Shown: in pieces, positions 21,853 through 27,531 of the stretch
Numbering within the stretch: position 1 is the first letter of the stretch
Layout: every line of letters begins with the position of its first letter
Source of the DNA: a virus
Strand: one strand, 5' to 3'
Virus record (IMG/VR): IMGVR_UViG_3300027969_000276
Span: 1-33,001 of that record
Length of the DNA stretch: 33,001 nt
Notes under the pieces: generated by a model
Seen by the model: the letters and a program-made list of their open reading frames with translations, nothing else
The model's database searches: none
What the model was told of the DNA's origin: nothing
Made by a program: the position numbers and the translations under genes

Positions 21853-21866
21853 TTGATGCCAGTTAT
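21853..21866 (+). repeat. 14-bp partial copy of the early-region direct repeat
   Basis: TTGATGCCAGTTAT matches the first 14 bases of the 25-bp repeat at 20266 and 20960. It again follows a terminator, but here no class A promoter follows. Confidence 0.6.
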
Positions 21867-21952
21867 ATAGTGGGGCGCGCGCGAGGGGCGTGGCTTGTTT
21901 GAGCGCGCACAGCGTAGTCAAGCCACTAAATAGCGTCCCACGTTTGCGTGGG

Positions 21953-22060
21953 ATAAGAAAACGGTACGCGAAGTACACGGAATCAGGCTCTATGGATTAA
22001 GAAAACGGTACACCACGAGACAAATTGTACATATACTTGGTTTAAGCAAACGGTACGCGA
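21953..22060 (+). repeat. Three iteron-like direct repeats
   Basis: The consensus is TTAAG[AC]AAACGGTAC[GA]C. Copies lie at 21953-21970, 21996-22013 and 22041-22059, with the ACGGTAC cores starting at 21961, 22005 and 22050. The 44- and 45-base spacing is close to four helical turns, so all copies face one side of the DNA. Confidence 0.65.
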
Positions 22061-22074
22061 TAGAAAATGGCGTT

Positions 22075-22448
22075 TGTTCTAGTTTTCTGTTCCGCAAAAC
22101 AGGCTTTGTTCTGTTTTTAATAACACTATTAGAACAGGGTTGAGCGTTGATTTTAAAGGGAAAAACGGTGTTTTGTTCTAATGTTCTACGAATTTTTTTG
22201 GATAGGGGAGATTTTGGCAAAAACTTGCAGGGCGTGGAGGCTTAGCAGCTTCTGCAACGCCTTATGCAAAAACAGCGTCAAAAGGAGGCATATACCCTCA
22301 AAAACACTAGAACATAGAACAAACCTCTCTTTTTTAATTTATAAAAATATTTTTATGAATGAAATCAACGACTTACAAACGCCCAACCCACAAAACCCTG
22401 TTCTATATGTAAAAGTCAAAAACTAGAACAAATAGAACAAATAGAACA
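22075..22448. repeat. Cluster of TAGAACA / TGTTCTA boxes
   Basis: Exact seven-base boxes occur at 22075, 22130, 22174, 22182, 22308, 22315, 22399, 22424, 22433 and 22442, in both orientations. The last three form a 9-bp tandem array (TAGAACAAA units). A near match lies at 22107. Such density is far above chance and suggests multi-site protein binding. Confidence 0.65.
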
Positions 22449-22493
22449 AGCCCCAACCCACCTCGCCACTACCTAACTAATGTAAATAAAGCC

Positions 22494-22522
22494 TTGACAT
22501 AAGAGTCAAAATCGCCTACAAT
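22494..22522 (+). promoter_or_regulatory. Promoter P4 (class B)
   Basis: TTGACA (22494-22499), 17-base spacer, TACAAT (22517-22522). The -35 is half of a dyad TTGAC-N6-GTCAA (22494-22509). AAAGCCTTGAC is shared with P5. It drives the operon starting at 22611. Confidence 0.8.
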
Positions 22523-22564
22523 GGGGGCGTAGGGCGTAGAAGAAGATGAGTTCACCGTTAATCA

Positions 22565-22590
22565 GTTCCCCACGCATGCGTGGGATTTCA
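22565..22590 (+). promoter_or_regulatory. Leader hairpin of the P4 operon
   Basis: CCCACG (22569-22574) pairs with CGTGGG (22579-22584) around CATG in the 5' leader, between P4 and the GAAGGAG of the first gene. The surrounding bases (GTTCCCCACGCATGCGTGGG) resemble the palindromic part of type I-E CRISPR repeats; it may equally be an operator or an RNA stabiliser. Confidence 0.5.
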
Positions 22591-22610
22591 AACCTCGAAG
22601 GAGTAACACA

Positions 22611-22952
22611 ATGCCAACACTATCGTTTATGACCGCAACAGCAGACCAACAGCGTGATGCCACCGCATGGCTCGCATCCCTGCCTCGCCACCTCCGCAAA
22701 CAATACCGACCAAAAGTTTCTTACAGCCTGGCAAGCCTGGCAAGAAGAGTTCCCTATGACTCAGTAGACTCTTATATGAAGACTGAGTTCCGTGTCGATA
22801 CCTACCACACACAGAATCTTGAGTTCCTTGATCGGGCTTACGACTTTGATGAGTTCGGTGACATCGACAATGAGTTCGATGGGCTGACCATCCATGAGCC
22901 AGACAGCGAGGCCGCACTCTGGGCCTTCTGCACAGGCTACGACAACATCTGA
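22611..22952 (+). CDS. Hypothetical acidic protein, first gene of the P4 operon
   Basis: This 113-residue protein begins MPTLSFMTATADQQRDATAW with GAAGGAG about 9 bases upstream. A basic, Ser/Leu-rich stretch (LPRHLRKQYRPKVSYSLASL) is followed by an acidic second half (YDFDEFGDIDNEFDG). I recognise no family. It leads a run of at least seven short genes with individual ribosome sites or overlaps. Confidence 0.65.
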   Translation: MPTLSFMTATADQQRDATAWLASLPRHLRKQYRPKVSYSLASLARRVPYDSVDSYMKTEFRVDTYHTQNLEFLDRAYDFDEFGDIDNEFDGLTIHEPDSEAALWAFCTGYDNI

Positions 22953-22972
22953 TTTATTTTTAGGAGAACACC

Positions 22973-23200
22973 ATGGGACAGATGAAGAACCTCTACCTCG
23001 ACCAGCTTGAGGCTGACAATGCCGACCAACCTGTTGAAATCACTATCTATGTGCTGACAATGGGCGGCAAGCCCTGCAACGCATACATGGATAAAGCCGA
23101 GGCCGACTACGAAGCGTGGCTGTGCAATCAGGCTGACGCACACAACGAGGATGGCGAAGTCAACCTCTTTGCAGTGACCGAAGTCCAACTGCTTACCTAA
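22973..23200 (+). CDS. Small hypothetical protein
   Basis: The 75-residue product starts MGQMKNLYLDQLEADNADQP behind TAGGAGAACACC. It is acidic, with VEITIYVLTMGGKPCNAYMD in the middle, suggesting an alpha/beta fold. No known domain. It is co-transcribed with the 22611 gene. Confidence 0.6.
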   Translation: MGQMKNLYLDQLEADNADQPVEITIYVLTMGGKPCNAYMDKAEADYEAWLCNQADAHNEDGEVNLFAVTEVQLLT

Positions 23201-23228
23201 CCCCCCACCCATCCATTGGAGATTAACT

Positions 23229-23453
23229 ATGAAAGTGTACGAACTGCACATCAGGCGCGGCAGACTTATCAACGATGACCCGCAACGGCGGTGCTACAAC
23301 GGCGCGTACTTTGCCAACCATATCGAGTGGGAGCCATGGGAACTGTGGCTCAAGAATGACCACTATGAATCGCTGGAACACGCTCAGCGTGTAGCACGGC
23401 TCTTTTGCCGTGAAGACCAACAACTGAAAGCAGTAGAAAGAGAGATAGCATGA
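23229..23453 (+). CDS. Small hypothetical protein
   Basis: This 74-residue protein starts MKVYELHIRRGRLINDDPQR after TTGGAGATTAACT. It has many Arg, Trp and Tyr residues (HIEWEPWELWLKNDHYE) and a helical basic end. The stop overlaps the next start (ATGA), so translation is coupled. The family is unknown. Confidence 0.6.
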   Translation: MKVYELHIRRGRLINDDPQRRCYNGAYFANHIEWEPWELWLKNDHYESLEHAQRVARLFCREDQQLKAVEREIA

Positions 23454-23641
23454 AATCAATAACTGTTGAGATACGAGACCAATTCGGCAACCAAGTATTT
23501 CATCCCGTCTGCGAAGATGCCCTCCGCTTTGCCGCCATTGCAGGCACGACCACGCTGACTGAGCGCGTTTTGACCTGTGTGCGGGGGCTCGGCTACGAGA
23601 TCACCTACACATACACCTACCCAAAGGGGAAACTGCCATGA
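23450..23641 (+). CDS. Small hypothetical protein
   Basis: The 63-residue product MKSITVEIRDQFGNQVFHPV... overlaps the preceding stop and the following start by ATGA junctions. The pattern is mostly beta with one helix (EDALRFAAIAG). It is not recognised. Coding is supported mainly by the overlaps on both sides. Confidence 0.55.
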   Translation: MKSITVEIRDQFGNQVFHPVCEDALRFAAIAGTTTLTERVLTCVRGLGYEITYTYTYPKGKLP

Positions 23642-23778
23642 GTGCATTACTAGTTGCAGGACTGACCCTGCTTGGGAGTATATGTGTCGGCTTCGGCTTT
23701 GCCAGCGTGCTGGCTCGGCTATGTGTCTCTTTTCAACGGTGGGTTTCTGTTCGGCGTCGTCGCCCTGATTTGTGTTGA
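23638..23778 (+). CDS. Very small membrane protein (possible frameshift)
   Basis: A 46-residue frame begins at an ATGA overlap with the previous gene: MSALLVAGLTLLGSICVGFG, then FASVLARLCVSF, then an Arg-rich end. Residues 3-30 form one membrane span. From about 23716 the +1 frame reads SLFNGGFLFGVVALICVEDH EKEEN to a TAA at 23801-23803, which looks like a second span and a charged tail ending just before the next gene. A one-base slip (real or in the assembly) would join them into a two-span protein of about 54 residues. Either form could be a small inner-membrane protein. Confidence 0.5.
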   Translation: MSALLVAGLTLLGSICVGFGFASVLARLCVSFQRWVSVRRRRPDLC

Positions 23779-23804
23779 AGACCACGAGAAAGAGGAGAAC
23801 TAAG

Positions 23805-24053
23805 ATGTTTACATGGAACTACCGGCTTGTGAATAACAAGCGGGATAACGGGGGCGAGGATTGGTATTGTCTGCAAGAGGTTGTCTACAACAAAGCAGGA
23901 CAACCCACCGGACACGCCGCGCCTTGTCTTGGCTCTGAGGATATGGAGAGTATGCAGGATGTGTGGCAGATGGTGCAGGATGCCTTTGCACTACCGCCCC
24001 TGCAAGACGAGGACTTTGTGAAATACGAACGCGAGGAGGACGATGATGACTGA
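23805..24053 (+). CDS. Small acidic hypothetical protein
   Basis: The start is set at ATG 23805 (MFTWNYRLVNNKRDNGGEDW; 82 residues) because GAGGAG lies 8 bases upstream; an earlier in-frame TTG covers the end of the previous gene. The N-terminal half is a likely beta unit (YRLVNNKR...YCLQEVVYNKAGQPTG). The C-terminus is strongly acidic (KYEREEDDDD). Not recognised beyond similarity to small phage early proteins. Its end overlaps the next start by 11 bases. Confidence 0.6.
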   Translation: MFTWNYRLVNNKRDNGGEDWYCLQEVVYNKAGQPTGHAAPCLGSEDMESMQDVWQMVQDAFALPPLQDEDFVKYEREEDDDD

Positions 24054-24249
24054 CCACACCCCACATTGCCGCAAGTGCGATGAACAGTATCCCACCGCGA
24101 GGTGGGCTCTTGGTTACAAGATGTGCATGCCATGCGCAGAACAGGAGACCGCGCCTACTCGCACCATCGTACCCATGGCGAAGTCCAATTACATCCTAGT
24201 GACTGACCTAACCCTTTTGAAAGGCTTGAACAAGTATGCGTCTCAATAA
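24043..24249 (+). CDS. Small zinc-finger-like protein
   Basis: This encodes 68 residues. C9-x2-C12 (HCRKCDEQ) and C28-x2-C31 (CMPCAEQ) form a probable four-Cys zinc site. A conserved-looking end follows: KSNYILVTDLTLLKGLNKYA. I recall small aquatic phage proteins with this Cys pattern plus a KSNYxLVTD end. Tandem ATGs (24043, 24046) occur. It overlaps both neighbours. A protein- or nucleic-acid-binding adaptor is possible; the function is unknown. Confidence 0.6.
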   Translation: MMTDHTPHCRKCDEQYPTARWALGYKMCMPCAEQETAPTRTIVPMAKSNYILVTDLTLLKGLNKYASQ

Positions 24250-24679
24250 CATGAGCCACATGGATGAGATATTTCTCACCCCACTGCTACCCTACAGGGA
24301 GTTCTTAGTAACCCATGGCGAACATGGGGCGGCGTTAATGGGTAGTGGCAAGTTAGGCAAGCACTACCACGCGCGGTACGAGTTCCCATGCGGGACGGAA
24401 GTTTCCGTGATAAGCGGGCCGCTGTTCTATTGCAGCCCCGATGCGCCCTACGAGTACAGGATAGGCGAGGGCGAACCCGTAGGGCATCAGACAGATGAGG
24501 AGTTATATATCTTGCTCACAAGGATAGTAGCGGGCGAGAAACCCAAGGAGAACAAGGAGGGGTACAAGGAGGAGTACATGGGGGGAGATGCAGACCACCG
24601 AGACCTGTACCAAGATGATTTCCACAGGCGGGCTGTAGATGAAGCGCATCTAAGTAAGAAAGTTACCCAAAAGCCTTGA
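24236..24679 (+). CDS. Hypothetical protein, last gene of the P4 operon
   Basis: The product is about 147 residues if it starts at 24236 (MRLNNMSHMDEIFLTPLLPY), or slightly shorter from ATG 24251 or 24260; no strong ribosome site marks one, and translation may be coupled to the overlapping upstream gene. The middle has HYHARYEFPCGTEVSVISGP, a beta-type stretch. The last 40 residues are charged and probably disordered. The family is not recognised. It ends directly at promoter P5. Confidence 0.6.
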   Translation: MRLNNMSHMDEIFLTPLLPYREFLVTHGEHGAALMGSGKLGKHYHARYEFPCGTEVSVISGPLFYCSPDAPYEYRIGEGEPVGHQTDEELYILLTRIVAGEKPKENKEGYKEEYMGGDADHRDLYQDDFHRRAVDEAHLSKKVTQKP

Positions 24680-24704
24680 CTCAAATGTCAAGTTGTGTTA
24701 TACT
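24676..24704 (+). promoter_or_regulatory. Promoter P5 (class B)
   Basis: TTGACT (24676-24681), 17-base spacer, TATACT (24699-24704). A dyad CTTGAC-N6-GTCAAG (24675-24692) covers the -35, in the same arrangement as in P4. It drives the DUF3150/AAA+/VWA module. Confidence 0.8.
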
Positions 24705-24710
24705 CAAAGC

Positions 24711-24763
24711 AAGTCGGAAAGCATCCTTAGCGCGGCCCGACTTAGTGTCCCATGGAAACATGG
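24711..24763 (+). promoter_or_regulatory. Structured 5' leader behind P5
   Basis: At the predicted RNA start AAGTCGG (24711-24717) pairs with CCGACTT (24737-24743). A second hairpin CCATG-GAAA-CATGG (24750-24763) follows before the CGGAG ribosome site. The layout recalls stabilising 5' stems of phage mRNAs. Confidence 0.55.
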
Positions 24764-24788
24764 TGTGTTAAACGAACGGAGAATCGAA

Positions 24789-25712
24789 ATGGAATTACAA
24801 AAGCCTCAGCACCTTATCAGCCTTGCATCATCGGCTGTGCTTGTGTGCGTAGACATCAATGTGTGGTCAGCTACGAAGCAAGACCGTGTTATCAGTAATG
24901 AAGTTACTACGGCAAAGCATGCGAGTAAGAACGCGGGCCGGTATGTTAAGCATCTGTTGGCAGACCATCCCAAGCACAAGGCGTTGGCGAACTATCGGCA
25001 GACAGTATACAACTGGCTTCAGCGTAGGACATACCCGTGGAACAAGGGCAACCACTTACTGCCATCGGTGGACATGCCTGTGTTCAAGAAAGAATACGAT
25101 GAGCATCAGTCGCAATTTGCTTTACTGAAGGCCGAGTTCCTCGCGGACTACGACAGCATCGTGTCCAACATGGCGTTCAATGCGGCGGGCATGGGTGACA
25201 TGTTCAACCGCACAGACTACCCACCGAAGGAGCAGTTGGAGCATCGGTTCGACATGAATCTGTTTGTGTCCGAGGTTCCCATGAGTGATTGGCGCTGTGG
25301 GATTGCATCTGACATCGCTGAGGACTTGTTCGCCACATACAGCAAGCAAGCTGAGCAGATAGTGTCCCACGTTATGGTGGAGCAGCAATCAAGGTTCATC
25401 GAAGTCATGAAGTCCATCAGCCATTGCTGTGGCGTGGAGGAAACCGGCATTGATGACAACACAGGGGAGACCAAGGTCAAGAAGCGCAAGATTTATGACT
25501 CTACTATCCAAAAGGCAAAGGAGATGTGCGAATCGTTTAAGCAGTTCAACCTGACAGGCAATGCGGAATTGGAGGAAGCCCGCGCCTCATTGGAAGTTGC
25601 CCTCACGGGCGTGGATGCGGAGTTAATCCGTGATAGTGACGCTGTGCGCGCGAACGTGAAGGGGGATGTGGACAGCATCCTGTCGAAGTTCGGTGCGTTT
25701 CAATGCATGTGA
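24789..25712 (+). CDS. DUF3150-like protein (AAA+/VWA module partner)
   Basis: The start is ATG 24789 (MELQKPQHLISLASSAVLVC; 307 residues) with GGAG 7 bases upstream. The open frame reaches back through promoter P5, which excludes earlier starts. The phrase VCVDINVWSATKQDRVISNE, followed by TTAKHASKNAGRYVKHLLAD, and the helical layout match, from memory, phage proteins of the DUF3150 family. These are encoded next to MoxR-type ATPases and VWA proteins, exactly as here. The C-terminal half is helical with LTGNAELEEARASLEVALTG. The biochemical role is unknown; a substrate or scaffold for the ATPase is inferred. It is the first gene behind P5. Confidence 0.65.
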   Translation: MELQKPQHLISLASSAVLVCVDINVWSATKQDRVISNEVTTAKHASKNAGRYVKHLLADHPKHKALANYRQTVYNWLQRRTYPWNKGNHLLPSVDMPVFKKEYDEHQSQFALLKAEFLADYDSIVSNMAFNAAGMGDMFNRTDYPPKEQLEHRFDMNLFVSEVPMSDWRCGIASDIAEDLFATYSKQAEQIVSHVMVEQQSRFIEVMKSISHCCGVEETGIDDNTGETKVKKRKIYDSTIQKAKEMCESFKQFNLTGNAELEEARASLEVALTGVDAELIRDSDAVRANVKGDVDSILSKFGAFQCM

Positions 25713-25791
25713 GTATAGGTAAAGCAAGTAGCAAAAACGGCAATAAGTACTAACGCCATCAGTTCAATCATAGTTAAAGAAAGTTTATATC

Positions 25792-26928
25792 ATGTCCAAA
25801 ATCAGTTTCACCCAAACCGTGTCCATCAAGGAATTGCGGAAAATCATCCCACTCATCGGTGAGGAACTAACTGTCGTGGTGCAGTCCGAACCCGGTTGTG
25901 GCAAGACCTCGCTGTTGTCTATGATTGCCATGGATAACGGGGACAAGTGGCGTTCACCGCGCGATGGCACAAGCATCGAAGGTGACAAGTACGACTACAT
26001 CTATGTCGATTGCCCTGTGAAAGACATGAGCGACATCGGCATGACCATCCCCAACCACGCGACTCAGCAGTTGGAATACTATGTGTCGAGCCTGTTTGAC
26101 ATCCACAACGGCAAGCCCAAGGTCATCATGCTTGATGAGTTTATGAAAGCACCCAAGCTTTTGCAAATCATCTTCACGCGACTCATGCTTGAGCGTATGG
26201 TGGGCGATGTGCCATTGCCTGAGGACTTGAAGAACAAGCGGAAGTCCATTGTCATTGCAACATCTAACAATGCAAGCGATGGCGTGGGCGACACGATGCT
26301 TTCTCATGCGGGCAATCGCGTGTGTATCTTGCAGATGGCAAAGCCAACCCCGAACGAGTGGCTTGAGTGGGCGACTGAGCATGGTGTCTCTCGCGTAGTC
26401 CGCGCGTTTGTGGCGATGTTCCCACGGAGCTTGGCTTCGTACAAAGAAGGCGATGCACAGAAAGATAATCCGTACATCTTCCATCCTAACAAGAGTGCAT
26501 TGTCCTTTGTATCTCCGCGCTCATTGGCGAAGTGCGATGTCATCGTGCGTTACCGTGATGCGATTGGTGAACATGCTACGCAAGCTGCGTTGGCTGGCAC
26601 GATTGGTCACAGCGCGGCGGGCGACATGGCAGCGTTCATGGCATTGGAGAAATCCTTGACCGATGTGAAAGACATCATCAAAGCGCCGTCAACCATTGAA
26701 GTGCCTAAGGACATCAGCGCGCAGTTGATGATTATGTTTCAAGCAGTAGATGTACTGGAGACGCAAGACAATCTGTCCAAGTTCATGGAGTATGTCGAGC
26801 GCATTCCGTCTAACGAGATTCAAGGTGTGTTTTTCACCATGATGATGCGGACACCCAAGTCCGTGAAGTTGGCGCGGAACAATCTCAAGATCGCTGAGTG
26901 GGCTAAGAACAATCACGACTTGTTCTAA
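25792..26928 (+). CDS. MoxR-type AAA+ ATPase
   Basis: The 378-residue protein has Walker A SEPGCGKTS (32-40), Walker B VIMLDE (111-116), sensor 1 ATSNN (156-160) and a probable arginine finger in HAGNRV (Arg176). The order and spacing match MoxR/CobS-like AAA+ proteins, which act as chaperone-like remodelers with VWA partners. A helical lid domain (SPRSLAKCDVIVRYRDAIGE) follows near residue 240. The gene is separated by 79 bases from the DUF3150-like gene and ends at a terminator. A hexameric motor acting with the neighbouring VWA protein is inferred. Confidence 0.85.
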   Translation: MSKISFTQTVSIKELRKIIPLIGEELTVVVQSEPGCGKTSLLSMIAMDNGDKWRSPRDGTSIEGDKYDYIYVDCPVKDMSDIGMTIPNHATQQLEYYVSSLFDIHNGKPKVIMLDEFMKAPKLLQIIFTRLMLERMVGDVPLPEDLKNKRKSIVIATSNNASDGVGDTMLSHAGNRVCILQMAKPTPNEWLEWATEHGVSRVVRAFVAMFPRSLASYKEGDAQKDNPYIFHPNKSALSFVSPRSLAKCDVIVRYRDAIGEHATQAALAGTIGHSAAGDMAAFMALEKSLTDVKDIIKAPSTIEVPKDISAQLMIMFQAVDVLETQDNLSKFMEYVERIPSNEIQGVFFTMMMRTPKSVKLARNNLKIAEWAKNNHDLF

Positions 26929-26934
26929 CTAACT

Positions 26935-26963
26935 CCCCACCGAAGGGTGGGGTTCTATTTTTT
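26935..26963 (+). terminator. Hairpin terminator after the AAA+ gene
   Basis: CCCCACC (26935-26941), GAAG loop, GGTGGGG (26946-26952), then TTCTATTTTTT. It would reduce transcription into the downstream VWA part, so module genes may be made in unequal amounts. Confidence 0.75.
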
Positions 26964-26974
26964 CAGGAGGTTCT

Positions 26975-27163
26975 ATGGAATTCAGTATGGCTGAGATGTT
27001 CCTTGGCGCGTGGGCAATCGTGATGACGATGCTATGGGTTAAGAAGCGTGAGGAGATGCGGATGTTTAGGTACATGACTGTCCATCATCTGCGTAGGTTA
27101 ATCAAGAAGGAAGTCCGACTTGTGGACGATGGCAATGCTTTTATTTTTGAGGAGATTAAATGA
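26975..27163 (+). CDS. Small membrane-anchored protein
   Basis: The 62-residue product MEFSMAEMFLGAWAIVMTML... has one predicted membrane span (about residues 5-22), followed by a basic cytoplasmic-type segment (KKREEMRMFRYMTVHHLRRL) and an acidic end. CAGGAGG stands directly upstream. It overlaps the next gene by ATGA. The function is unknown; its place inside the AAA+/VWA cluster might mean a membrane link for that system. Confidence 0.6.
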   Translation: MEFSMAEMFLGAWAIVMTMLWVKKREEMRMFRYMTVHHLRRLIKKEVRLVDDGNAFIFEEIK

Positions 27164-27531
27164 TGAAGACGGATGAACTGACAGGAGCCACCCTTGATTG
27201 GGCGGTGTGCCGCGCACAGTATCCCGATGCTGACATGTCAGCCACGCATGTGTGGATTGAATCAGGGGATGGCGAAGATGACTTCTTGATTGACGAAACT
27301 TCTACCGACTGGTCACAAGGCGGGCCGATTATTGAGCGGGAGAAGATTGGGGTAACACCCATGACTGTGACGGTCGGAGACGACCGAGGTAAACGCAAAT
27401 GGTTTGCCAACCACGAAGATAAAACGGACTTTCAAGATGGCCCCACCGCACTCGTTGCAGCCATGCGCTGCTACGTTGCATCCAAGCTGGGTGATGAAGT
27501 TGATATACCTGAGGAGATAAAGAAATGTTAA
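27160..27531 (+). CDS. NinX / DUF2591-like protein
   Basis: This encodes 123 residues. MKTDELTGATLDWAVCRAQY at the start, GGPIIEREKI in the middle and GPTALVAAMRCYVASKLGDE at the end are the landmarks I know from the DUF2591 family, to which lambdoid NinX belongs. The family is common in phages and has no established function. GAGGAG lies six bases upstream of the first ATG. It overlaps the membrane protein and the VWA gene by a few bases. Confidence 0.75.
   Translation: MMKTDELTGATLDWAVCRAQYPDADMSATHVWIESGDGEDDFLIDETSTDWSQGGPIIEREKIGVTPMTVTVGDDRGKRKWFANHEDKTDFQDGPTALVAAMRCYVASKLGDEVDIPEEIKKC

Larger units (their letters stand above)
21867..22490. other. Gene-free repeat field, candidate replication origin or control locus
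   Basis: About 620 bases hold no convincing gene; short frames here lack ribosome sites and have AT-driven composition. The content is: a CCCACG/CGTGGG dyad (21937-21952); three iteron-like repeats around ACGGTAC (21953-22060); about ten TAGAACA/TGTTCTA boxes (22075-22448); an imperfect GC hairpin near 22230-22262; and an AT-rich patch (22328-22360). Repeats plus an AT-rich stretch, between early genes and the replication-type genes to the right, are typical of origins. DnaA boxes of the E. coli type are not obvious. Origin function is inference. Confidence 0.5.

Noticed and set aside
21990-22220. 76-codon leftward frame in the repeat field
   Set aside because: It reads through the iteron-like repeats and lacks a ribosome site; opposite to the direction of all neighbouring genes.
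22181-22426. 81-codon rightward frame in the repeat field
   Set aside because: No ribosome site, biased AT-rich composition, and it runs through the TAGAACA boxes; not protein-like.
22075-22448. TAGAACA boxes as LexA/SOS sites
   Set aside because: Spacing between GTTC/GAAC half-sites varies (3, 4, 5, 9 bases) and does not match the fixed spacing of known LexA operators.
21024-22592. CRISPR array
   Set aside because: Only three diverged short dyads at irregular distances of hundreds of bases; no repeat-spacer periodicity and no cas gene.
22546-22632. 28-codon frame in the P4 leader overlapping the hairpin, as a possible leader peptide
   Set aside because: It overlaps the start of the next gene, has only a weak purine-rich site upstream, and no regulatory codon run; not enough to support it.
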